A stretch of DNA of 64,000 bases from Cladosporium sp. IMV 00045 (taxonomy: Eukaryota > Ascomycota > Dothideomycetes > Cladosporiales > Cladosporiaceae), in NCBI GenBank assembly GCA_001931905.2, contig MSJI02000764.1, positions 1 through 64,000 on the forward strand, read 5' to 3'. The position numbers and the translations under genes were made by a program. Under the pieces are notes generated by a model, which had not been told where the DNA came from, ran no database searches, and saw only the letters and a program-made list of their open reading frames with translations. Positions 10,439 through 20,847 of this stretch are shown in pieces; position 1 is the first letter of the stretch, and each line of letters starts with the position of its first letter.

Positions 10439-12934
10439 GTGACTCTGTAGAGAGAGGGGAGGACCGGCGACATGATCTACAACTCCGTCTACCTCGTGGA
10501 GCGTATGCGAGCCAAGCGAAGATCCTTCCCCTTGCCCTATCGCCTTGTCTGGAACTTCGAGATATGCCAGAGAGCCATGCATTGCTGTCCCAATAACTCT
10601 ATCGACAATTCGTTACGGTGAATTAGAGGTCAATCAGCGAAAGCTAAAAATCAGAAGATGATTGAGTGGCCTCGGATGGCTCAGGCTCAGATATGCGGCG
10701 TAAGGCACATATCTAAATAGCACAAGCGCCTAGCGCCTGGAGCAGACCTGCAAAGAGAGGTATCACAGGGTAGACGAGGCTCAGCAAAGCTGAACATGTA
10801 GCGAGTTGCTCAAGAATCGTAAAAAGATATCATGCCATAATGTATTGCAGCATGCATCGCGGGACCAAAACAAAAGAAGGCAACACAGCTGAAAGACTTG
10901 CGCAGTTCTTTTGGTACCCTAAAGGTGGTAGCGGACTCGATGCTGCATAAGGCGGCATCATATGTGGCTCGAAAATGGAATGAGGCTTTCCTATTTGAGG
11001 CACAGCATCTGATTAGTGACAAGGTCTTCCAACTCGATGCTAGATCAAAGGTGTAACGAGATTGTCGCTTCGCTGCAGAAGTGATCGAGTCGCATGAGAT
11101 CAGCGGCAGTACATACGAACCAGACTACCCTTCAATCACCGTTCGTGGTGCATGTTCACTGGAGATGTAAGACAAGTGACATGTCTGTCCTGAGGCGCTC
11201 GAACTGAATGCTTTGACGCTAAATTCGGCGAGGCTGGGAGTGAACCGGCTTGTATACAACACAGCTGAAGCTGGGGGCTTAGACCAACGCCACGAGCATG
11301 TGTCAACAGTCGTCTCATGATCGGGTGGTAGTCGGCGTCTCCGAACCAACGTACAGTTCGCCTTGTTGGTTTGTCTTCATGCTAGTTGCAGATGTCAGTA
11401 TATCGTTCGCCTGCCTGAGGTATGTTGATTTCCAGGAGTTCGACATGTCCACACCAGGTTCACTTGGAAAACATCACGACAGTTGTTCGAATCGGTATGC
11501 ATGGCGCCGTGGAGGCTTGCGCAATCCTATTCTAAGCGCCAGCTTGTGCGGGCTGCGGCTGTGTGCATGCATGAACGCAGCCGCCCCAAGGTCGGCTGTC
11601 TTACGAGCTCTGCTCCAATTAAAACTTGCATGTGGTCGCACCGTAAGATCATGCTCTATGGTGGGGAGAGGTGCTCGCCTGGCCGATCCTCCCTTCCCAA
11701 GTCGTTAAGAGGGAGACGTTGTCCATGTGTATGGCGGGATTCAGCCATCTTTGCAGTCAAGCGGTCGTTAGACATATCCCTAGTATTTTCTTTTGACCTA
11801 GCGCTTCTTCTGTTGCTTCTCGTAAGCAGTTCGCCATCCCATAACATGCATCGGCAAGGCACAAACGCCAGCACCGAGTCGGAAAAAGCACGCAGGAGGC
11901 ATGGTCAATCCATCGTGTTCGTGCGGTTGAACCAGAGCCTGTCCATCGTGGATAACGAAGAGCTATCGCATGTGTCTCAAGGTCTGTTGCGTTCGATATT
12001 GAACGGAAAATTTCATGTGCTGACGAAAGACAGAGTTCCAGGAAAGCTCAGTATCGCCTCTGCCATGGAGGACCACGAAGACGATACAACTACCAAAATC
12101 CGGACAAGCTGAAGAATGCATTTGTAATGTGCCAGTCGACAACATCGCACCTCACATGTGGGTGAAGCGTTTGTTTGGCACAGTCAGGAAGATCCGGGTA
12201 TACGACAATCCAATCTTTACGGTGAGTAGCGTCTCTTTTGTATAGACTTGCAGTCGCTGAGGTTTTTAGTAAATGTATCGAAGTCTTTCAATCCCAATTT
12301 TGAGACGTCTGCTCTTCGTGGATCCAATCTACTCGAGAGGTCTCTGTTGCATGCCCAGAGATGTTGGACAGATATCAGAAGACCGTGCATTTGTCTCGGG
12401 ACTTGAACGATGGCTAAGGGCTTTCTCCCGATCGGCATCGCACTTGGGGAGCTGATCGCGAAGGAGAACAGCGTTGTCTTATCCTAGATCGCGCGTCGTT
12501 GGTGCGTGCAACATAGCATGATGTACGTCAAAGATGTCGTCGGGCTTAGCAGGATCCGGCAATTAGTGACCAGCGCCGATCCCCTTGAAGAAGGGTTGCT
12601 TCCATCGGCTGTGGGGCATATGCTCGATGAGATTTGCGCAATGGTCACAAAGTCGTCATGTCCACTGTACTGAAGAGAGTGATGCTTCCATGCTGCTGGT
12701 CTAGATTGGACTCTAGGTGTTCACTCTTCGACGTCCGAGGCAACCAGACTGAGTATGGCGAGACTTTAGCCAATCGCCCACAGTTCGTCTGTGCAGAGCA
12801 CCGCCGCTCAGCCTGTACAGCTACATTACACCTAGTTTATGTCTTTTTGCAAAATGGCTGGCAGAGTTACGTTGATATGAAGACCATCAGCGCCATGCCG
12901 AACTGCAAAAGGATCGTTAGACCAAAAAACAAAA
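10439..12934. other. 2.5 kb without a recognisable gene
   Basis: Several ORFs of 60-210 codons occur on both strands (longest 11483-12112, plus), but none shows a recognisable domain, clear splice structure or conserved motif. In an area with several relics this may be decayed coding sequence, but no specific parent can be named. Confidence 0.4.
12921..12934 (-). terminator. Pol III terminator of the 5S gene
   Basis: On the minus strand the 5S 3' end is followed at once by TTTT, then G and a run of six T. This is a standard RNA polymerase III stop. Confidence 0.75.
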
Positions 12935-13053
12935 ACATACAACAGGCGGGATTCCCAGATGGTCACCCACTCTAGTACTAGTCGCCCGGTTCAGTGCTTA
13001 TGTATGGCAGAGCGGACGGGATGCCCAGTTTTCACTGACCTATGGTCGTATGT
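12935..13053 (-). rRNA. 5S ribosomal RNA gene
   Basis: A 119-nt gene on the minus strand. Its 5' end ACATACGAC pairs with its 3' end GTTGTATGT to form helix I. Universal fungal 5S blocks are present in order: 'CATCCCGTCCGCTCTGCC', 'CATACATAAGC', 'GTGGGTGACC' and 'GGGAATCCC'. The internal RNA polymerase III control region (A, intermediate and C boxes) lies within these blocks. A T-run (TTTTGTTTTTTGG on the minus strand, plus-strand 12923-12934) follows as the pol III terminator. It stands alone, outside any rDNA array, as in other filamentous ascomycetes with dispersed 5S genes. Confidence 0.92.
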
Positions 13054-13403
13054 GATATGTTCTGGTCATGCATTATACACATACCCTTACAAAAAGCACC
13101 TCGTTCAGAGCGGCAACACGGCGATCTCACTACTATCTCTACAAGCGTAGAACTGGTTGACGTTGAGTCTTTTGCTCCGAATTGTTATACCAATCAATAT
13201 TGCACTCATCTAGGAATATTGCAAGAGTTTGTTACTAACATATCTACTACTGAATGTTTATAGGATACAAGCTTACTATTCGAGTCTGCGTAAACACAAC
13301 TTGTCCTCGTTGGGCGGCCATGCATTCAACCATCCCTCTACAGTATATGCAGGCGGGTTGCTGACTCTGGGACGTCACTTGAGCTGACATGTGATGTGAA
13401 GCC

Positions 13404-15637
13404 ATGTTCCCAGTCCTTACCAGCCTCATGCTGACCACAATACTCCCAGTTTATGGTCTAACACGAAAGTACAAGATGACGGTCGGGCATGATCATGTTC
13501 AATTCTGCGGACCAACCACCAAATGCGGCGACATTCTGCAACCGTCACAATCAAAGACTCAATCTGGATCTACGAGCGGGGCAGCCGGCCACTTACAAAT
13601 AGTCCTCCCGAGGGAAAGAGAAGTCGAGCGCGTGCACCCAAGTGGACCTGCGTCAGAGTCGCGATGGGACCATTGTGTTGCGCGTGATAATTCAAGGGTA
13701 CAATATGGCCACACCTTCGTTCAAAATCAGTACGTTGCTCCGGGCGAAGAACGTCACAATAACGCTGTGGGAGATCCGGTCCAACGCTTCATGGATGCTT
13801 TGATGTTCGATCACATGGGCTCTCGCTATGATAGCATCGACACCGCCCATATGAATACTTGCCGTTGGGTGTTCCAGAAAGAGCAGTATCTCAGATGGAT
13901 GGACTCTGAGTATCGCGAAAAACATCATGGTTTTCTATGGATCAAGGGCAAAGCTGGCTCTGGCAAGTCGACAATAATGAAGTGCGCACTCGAACACGCG
14001 AAAGACGCCCCTATGCGTGAACGCGACTCAATTATCTTCTTCTTCTTCAATGCTCGAGGCCACGAGATGGAGAGATCCGTCGAAGGGATGTACCGATCTC
14101 TGTTGTCCCAGATCTTGACACAATTTCCTGTCGTTCGCTCGAGGTTCTCCACAGTCATTCCACATGACGGAAGACGAAATGACTTGCCAGTCATAGCTTT
14201 GAAAAATTATCTCCACAAAGCGGTATCGTTTCTCGAGAAGGGCCAAGCTATGAGCATCTATATTGATGCCTCGATGAGTGCGATGAACAGCAGATGAGGG
14301 ACGCTATCGAACATTTTGAGGAGCTTGGGATGATGGCCTGCTCAAGCGATCTTCAGGTTCGTTTGTGCTTTGCCAGCCGATATTACCCACGGATCACTCT
14401 TCACCATTGGATAGAGATCGAACTTGAAGATCAGTACGAGCATAGACGGGACATCGATACTTACATCGATAATAAACTGGCGGTTCGCCAGTCGGTGCTT
14501 CGCCTACAGCTTGCAGAGCAAATCCGACAACGGTCTTCCGGGGTTTTCCTTTGGGTCGTACTTGTTATACGCATGATCAAAGAGGAACTCGACAGCGGTG
14601 TTTGCAATGCCGAGATATCACGCGCTTTGGACATGGTGCCGCTCATATTGGAAAATCTGATAGCAAGCATCTTCGACACACCAGACGACCGCCTTGTCGC
14701 GACCATGCAATGGATGCTTTTCGCTCAAGTATCATTGACACTGGAAGAGCTCTACACTGCAATTCGATCAAGCATCGATCCACGAAATCCTGGCGAATGG
14801 GGCAGTAATGGGCTCGACTGCGAGACAATGGGTGCATTCGTGCTTTCTTGTTCTCGTGGCCTTGTCGAGTCAACAGGGGGACCGCCGCTGCGGAAAGGGT
14901 CCAGAATGCAATTGATCCACGAGTCTGTCCGAGAATACCTTCTCGCCGACGGTCTAGGAAAAATCAGCCCATGTGCTCATGGAGACATTAAGGCTTACAG
15001 CCACACCATGTTAGCTCAGTGGTGCCTGTCATACGTAGCGCTGGGATGTGCAGCCGACGTCGCACTAAGGCACAAGGCGGAAGAATGCAAGAACAGGAAA
15101 CACTCCCAACGACGAAAGGCTGCCGAGGATCTATCTTCCGGGTACCCTCTCCTCGCGTATGCTGTGAAAAACATGTTTCGTCACCTCCAGATCTCACACG
15201 ATGCTGGGATGCTAGAAGTGAAATCGCTAAGCGACTTAAGCCTGGACTCGTGGGCGCCTCTTACATGGCTTTTGTTCCACTGGCAGGACTATGAGATCGT
15301 CCCTTTCCTTCCTGTTCATCCAAACTCGCTACTTTACCTCCTCATCTTATACAAGTGTGAAGGGCTGTTGATTGCATTGCTTGAAGCTGACGCGACGCCA
15401 CTGTCGCGTGTCATCAGCCCAGACACTATCCGCGAGTACGGACCTGGTCATCATTCAAATATGGATGTGAACACTCGATTTGAAATTATCCCCAGGGGCG
15501 AGGAAAGTCTCCTGGAGAGAGCTGTCGCGGTAAAGTCGCCAAAGATTGCTGAAGCCCTCCTGCGACATGGTGCAGATGCCAACATCCACAGTGCACGGCG
15601 ACCCCGAGCAGAACTCCTGCGGCTCCAAGGCCTGTGA
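13404..15637 (+). pseudogene. NACHT-ankyrin NLR-like gene broken by a frameshift at Walker B
   Basis: Two adjoining frames (13404-14297 and 14294-15637) encode one protein. The first carries 'CRWVFQKEQYLRWMD' and the P-loop 'GFLWIKGKAGSGKSTIMK' (about residue 181), then the NACHT core 'SIIFFFFNARG' and 'GMYRSLLSQIL', ending at 'IYIDA'. At 14270/14271 one base is missing compared with the family pattern 'IYIDALDECDEQQ'. The downstream frame resumes that pattern exactly (DECDEQQMRDAIEHFEELG), then 'CFASRYYPRITLHHWIEIEL', 'SSGVFLWVVLVIRMIKEEL' and a partial ankyrin unit 'KIAEALLRHGADANIH'. The frame then runs into unrelated sequence at about 15600. The start codon is uncertain (13404 or 13476). 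Either a true pseudogene or a single-base assembly error; the abrupt ankyrin end argues for real damage. Confidence 0.75.
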
Positions 15638-16590
15638 GACACAGAAGTAGGACGATGGCCCAGCGCCTCCGATTGATAGCTTGATGCCAGCGGCGCAATT
15701 TGGATCTGCAACATATGGCCGGGGACCATCCATCAATGCCTACCGTGTCGTAAGTCAGTAGCGATCCGGAAGTCGCCTTCTGAAAAGCTGTCTCAGTGCT
15801 TTGCATGCATCGGTTCGCAGTGACCTTGTCAGGATACTGTAACCAGCTTGAGATGGCATCCCCAGCAGTAACCAAGGTCGGCTCATGTTGAAGTAACAAG
15901 GTCGCCACCATAGCTGCGGCTTTGCAAAGGTTGCATATGATCACTGCAACCAGTATATCTCTTGAGAATTGCACTTTACAGTGGGCTCAGCTTGTCGAGC
16001 AAGACAGTAGCCGATTGGGTGACCTGACAACTTCCACTGGCTTGGGTCCGTTCTCAATATATCCATGTCGCATTCAGAATCCCCGGACCACCTTTCGCGA
16101 TATATCCTGTCAAGTTATCAGCATTGCACGGTTGGTGTCCCCAAAGTCAGAGGAAAGAAAACATCGCCTCTACCGTCACGCATGTATGGGCTTACGCAAC
16201 GTCATCCGGATTGGGGAAGCATATCAAGAGTTCTGCTGGTGTGTGTATTGCTCTACAATGGGTTTTTCGTATGTCCAGGCAATAGTGGATGCGTTCTTCG
16301 GGTATGGGTCAGATATCACCACGATGACATCGCTGTAGCCGGTTACGAAGTCGGCAGCGTAGATGTCGATGCATTTCGCGGTCGTCAAGTTCGCGAATTC
16401 GGGCTTGTGTGAGTAATACGCCTGTCGAAGTATCTCGGACTCGTTCTGCCCGTAGCGCTCGCTGCCGTTGGTTTGCGGTGGTGGTAAAGCGTCGCTTTCT
16501 AGAAAAAGAGGCGTCACAAGCGCGATGTGGTACGAATTGGCATCGATGGTCTTGAATGCGGCGGAGTTGTAAAAGAGATGGATGGGAACG
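15600..16590 (-). pseudogene. Decayed DUF6536-family membrane-protein gene
   Basis: On the minus strand, 16589 down to 16224 encodes 'VPIHLFYNSAAFKTIDANSY', 'VTPLFLESDALPPP', 'KCIDIYAADFV' and 'YSDVIVVISD', ending in a stop after THQQNS. After a degraded 250-bp stretch comes 'GYCLARQAE'. A frame change leads into 'HCKVQFSRDILVAVIICNLC', then 'LVTAGDAISSWLQYPD' and the hydrophobic 'RRWAIVLLLCLTGLGAAGVL'. These blocks are in the order and spacing of DUF6536 proteins (multi-pass fungal membrane proteins of unknown function). Missing: the N-terminal DUF6536 membrane core, everything after about 15600, and a continuous frame. At least one frameshift (near 15980) and an internal stop are visible. 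Confidence 0.65.
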
Positions 16591-17682
16591 CTTTTCGAGG
16601 CTTATTTGGCGTGACCGATTGCTTCGCAATAAGGTCGAAAATGGTCAGAATGCGGCACGAGCACAATGCATAGGACATATCGACTAACCTCTGTGTCTCC
16701 GGCAGCCGCAAAAGCTCGATTGGCTCGAACGCATCGAGCGCGCTGTAGTCAATCGTCGTTGAAGCCATCAGTGCAAGGCTAGTATCCGTGATCGAAAGGA
16801 TAGAGATGGGGCACGGCAGGCCCTATAAGAGATATAGCACTCGCAGCTCGCCTGCTCGTCTCTTCTGCATGGCAGCTGTATTGATTGCGGCAGGATTGCT
16901 TGAGCCACTAAAGTTAGGCACGATAGTCATGTTTACTGCACCTCAATCTTGGCGGGCGGCACGCCGACGGTGCGATCTTGTGGCTGAAAGATTGCTGCCT
17001 GATGCGAGTCTATACCATGAAGAATACATTTGTTGTTAGCCGGTGCCGAGGGTCATGTGACATCGTAAGTATTGCCGTAGTGTCAAGAGACTGTCTTGGA
17101 AGAGTACATTCCGTCGAGCCCTCTGCGTTTAAGAGCTTCTGGCGAGGATGTCGTCTTTGCGACGGTGGCGAGTGTGGAAGTATGAGAGGTTCTGCTGGCG
17201 ACGTTGCGCTGCAAGCATCCAGCCTCGCCAGCCTCACTCCGCTTCTCGGTAAAACGTCTTTGATGTCCAACCTCAAGGCGCATCCACGAAGCGAAACCAT
17301 GTACGACATGCCTGAGCATCAACAAACTTAGGGTTTTGTGCTCCGGTCGTCTTGATTTCCTCCTTCCAATCACTTGTTATCACCAACGTCCGTTATCACC
17401 ATTGTCATCTGCCTTACAAGCTCTTGCAATACATCGTCATCCGCTGTCTGACAGGCATAGGGCAATCAGTAATGAAGTCAACCTCCAACTTTTCGCATGG
17501 TGATTTTTGATTTGTAGCGGATAAGCGTCTTCCGATGCATAGAAGGTCTTCCGATGCATAGAAGTAGTGACAGACCCGGACGGTCCGCATCTCGACCGGC
17601 GTCGCAGACAGCGTTGTTGGCAAAACCTGTATTGATTACTAGTGTCTATGACCCAAACTTTTCGAACATTAAACTATACCCT
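16591..17682. other. Gene-free spacer
   Basis: No supportable gene on either strand. Two copies of a short TCTTCCGATGCATAGAAG unit sit next to each other at about 17527-17563. The GMC oxidoreductase stop lies at the right edge. Confidence 0.4.
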
Positions 17683-19575
17683 TCACATCTCAGACTTGAT
17701 GGCATCAGCGATCTTCTCCGCCAGCATGTAAATTCCACTCTGCGGGTGGCCAGGCGTCAAGAACGGGAAGGCGCTGGCATCAACGACGCGCAGGCCCTTG
17801 GTGCCATACACTCTCGCCTTCGAGTCGACCACGGCCATGGTGTCATTGCTGGTGCCCATCTTGCAAGTGGAAGAAGCGTGCCAGACCGTGATTGCGTCGT
17901 CTTGAATCCACTTCCAAATTTCCTCGTCGGTCTGAGCCTCCGGACCAGGCCTGAACTCGTCGCCAATAACGATTTCGTCCATCTGCGACCAGATCTGGCG
18001 CGCACGCTTGAAGAGCGCGATAGCCTGGTCCTTGTCTCTTGCATCAGTGAGCCAGTTGGGGTTGATGACAGGCGCGACAGTGGCGTCAGCGGATTTGATT
18101 GTCAAATTGCCACGAGAGAAGGGTGCGACCAAAGCGACGATCAGACTGGCGTAGTCGTTCTCGTTCTGGACGAGCGGGAAATCGACGTTGCTGAAGCTAG
18201 TCCACACGTCTTGGGCAATGAATTCAGCATCAGGCCAATCCGACGGGAATTCCTCCTTCAAGGCCTTAATAGTAGAGTTCTTTAGAAGCTCGGGTGCGTG
18301 GTCGACGAGACGTTCGAACCCAATCGCGTTGGCAGCCGTGGTGAGAGCGCCGGTGCCGTTCGCGCGGTAAGACTCGGCGGCGGCGGCGGCATAGACAGGG
18401 TCGTATCCCAGCCTTGATGCCGTGGTGACGCCAACCTGGTGGGCGACGGTGAAGTAGATGTGGTCCATCATTGACTGACCGACACCAGGAAGCTCCTTGA
18501 CGACCGGAATGTCGTACTGCTCGAGGGTTTCCTTCGGACCAACACCAGAGACCATGAGAAGCTGAGGAGACTGGAAGGTGCCGGCAGAAAGAATGACTTC
18601 CTTCTTAGCCGAGATGGTGTAGTTGCGGTTTCCCGTAGTGACAGCAACACCGTTAGCAGTGGTGCCATTGAACATGATTTGGCGAGCCATTGTGTTTGTG
18701 TAGACAACTATGTCGGTCTCGCGCAAGGCATAGTCAAGGAAACTGGTCTGCGATGATTCTCTGCGCTGAGTTTTAGGAGTGGTGGTGGTCAGAGTGTAGT
18801 CCGCTCCATCCAAGGTGCCAAAGTCGAAACCGTTTGATGAGCCCATACCCAATGAACCCATTGCTTTGATCGCCCACGTTGCGAAAGGGTTGACAAAGCT
18901 TGGCCATGAGACATGGAGCGGTTGAGTATGATACGCCTGGTCGTCAAAACCTCTAGGGTCGCTGTAGATTGTGGCGTTCTCGCGCAACGTCTCGTTGTTC
19001 GGGAGGGTCATGTTCGTGCTGCGGTGGAAGTAGGGAAGCAATTGGTCGAAAGTATAGCTGTCGTCTCCAACGTCTTGCGCCCACTTGTCATAGGAGCCGT
19101 TAGTGCCTCTGTGGTACACCATGAAGTTGAGTGCACTTGAACCGCCCAGAGTCTTGCCGCGAGCGTAGTGAATGCTTCGGTTTCCGAAGCCGGCTTGTGG
19201 TGTTGTCTCGAAGCCCCAGTCGATCAAAGGCAGGGCAGTGTTGATGTCTACACCAACGCCTTGCTGACCGCAGAGGCCGGGGATGGTACTATCAAATCGT
19301 TAGTGCATTGATAGTAAACGCTTCTGTAAGAAAGATACTCACCTGCCGTTGCCGTTGTCCATCTGATAGAAGCCGCCGGCTTCGACCACGGCGACTGACA
19401 CGCCTTCCTCTTCAGCCAGACGTGCGGCAATGGTAAGGCCTCCGGTGCCTCCACCAACGATAACATAATCGTAAGACGCATTCTGTCCGGGAATGCCAAA
19501 AGAATCACCCGTGGTAAATGATTGGGCGAAGGCAGACCCTGCCGCAAGGGCGAGAAGCGTCAACGAGTTGTGCAT
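17683..19575 (-). CDS. Secreted GMC-family FAD oxidoreductase
   Basis: Model: complement(join(17683..19288, 19343..19575)), 612 residues, one 54-nt intron with a CTAAC branch site. The N-terminus ([19 protein letters not shown]) is a good signal peptide. The ADP-binding Rossmann motif '[20 protein letters not shown]' and the trailing 'VVEAGG' follow. GMC signature 1 is '[20 protein letters not shown]' and signature 2 is '[16 protein letters not shown]'. The active-site His is in '[11 protein letters not shown]', and the C-terminal '[19 protein letters not shown]' carries the second conserved base position. Length and motifs fit glucose oxidase, aryl-alcohol oxidase or choline dehydrogenase-like enzymes; the substrate cannot be told from sequence. 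Likely extracellular or cell-wall localised. Confidence 0.9.
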
Positions 19576-20847
19576 TTTGAGCTTGATGAGACACACGCAG
19601 GACTGAGGACCGCCGGGAGGAAGCAAGCGGTCTTGCTTCTTATGCGTAAGCCTGCCATGGTCAACACCTCTTGCTACTGGCAAATCTGCGGTATAGGGTG
19701 GGGTGTAATCAACGGCTCCAGCGCGATCAGCGCGGTACTAATGCTGTCGACAGAGTCCATCTCTGTAGACCACATCCTTCGAGCCTGATAGATACATTTA
19801 GCGCGGAGTACGAAGCACATGTCGCGGACATGTTCACAGAAGACGTCTTGAAATATGGGTCTGGAGGAGGCATGCCTTGGAAAGTGCCGGCTGACATCGG
19901 GGTACCCGGGCCGCAGTGGGGTCCTTTTGTAACGACGGTCCATAAAAGTTGGTCCTAGTAACCTCGGCCTCTTGTTGGTTCAAGATGGCTCTGTCGCCGT
20001 TCTGCTGCCCTTTCTTTAGCGGTTGTAGGTTTGTATTTCGTAGCAAGGAAGCATTTCCGCTAGCAGCTCGCCTCGTTCTAGCATCGCATCCAACAACGCT
20101 CGCCAGCGACCGGCCCTCCCAGACCTAAGACGCCACCAGGCGGGCATAAAAGCACTTGCGCAGGGACGCGAGTTCAACAGTGTCCGGACTATTGCCAATG
20201 ATCAACACTGTCTGGGGAGGGGCCATGTCGAGTGGCCTGAACACTCGTTTGACGCCTTTTAGAGGTGTGATCTTCGGGCGACTGTGAGGGCAGGCACGTG
20301 GCAGTCGTGGTAGGATGTTTTTGCTTCTATTGTAGCCCTGAAATCCTGGCTCCTGGTTCCTGGGCATGACGAATGGTTGGAGGAGTAAGCATAGCAGTAA
20401 TATATCGGCTACAAATATCGGCACTTGACAAACGGGAGCATTGCTTATCTTGTCCCCAGATCACCATACGGTGACTCCGTGATTGGGGCCGAATTGGATG
20501 CCCTGAAGTGTTTTCCCAAGCTCCTTGTATACACTTGAGATCTACCAGGGCCTGAGATCAATCGATCCGGTTGTCAGTTCTCACGCAATGAGACTTGGGG
20601 AACGGCAGGCTAATCGCTTCGCCTTTGACGATGGAGACCAACTTGAGTTTACGAGACGATGGAAATTCGTCAGATCCGAAAGAGTTTAGACACGATCGGC
20701 AGATCTCGCTGACCTATCGTCATACGCGAGAGAGCATGAGTATAAGAAATTTATCTTCAATTACCACATACCGGACATCCCACAGGGATGGATCGAATAC
20801 AACGAGCTCGCTGTCCCACCTAGAAGCGACCGTTTTCAGGCGTCCTT
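19576..20847. other. Gene-free spacer
   Basis: About 1.3 kb between the start of the GMC gene and the stop of the CHY zinc-finger gene, so it should hold the GMC promoter and the CHY gene's 3' UTR. Only short ORFs without recognisable domains were seen. Confidence 0.4.

Noticed and set aside
11483..12112. 209-codon plus-strand ORF in the accessory block
   Set aside because: No domain, no codon pattern like neighbours, and no clear start context. Treated as chance or very old decay.
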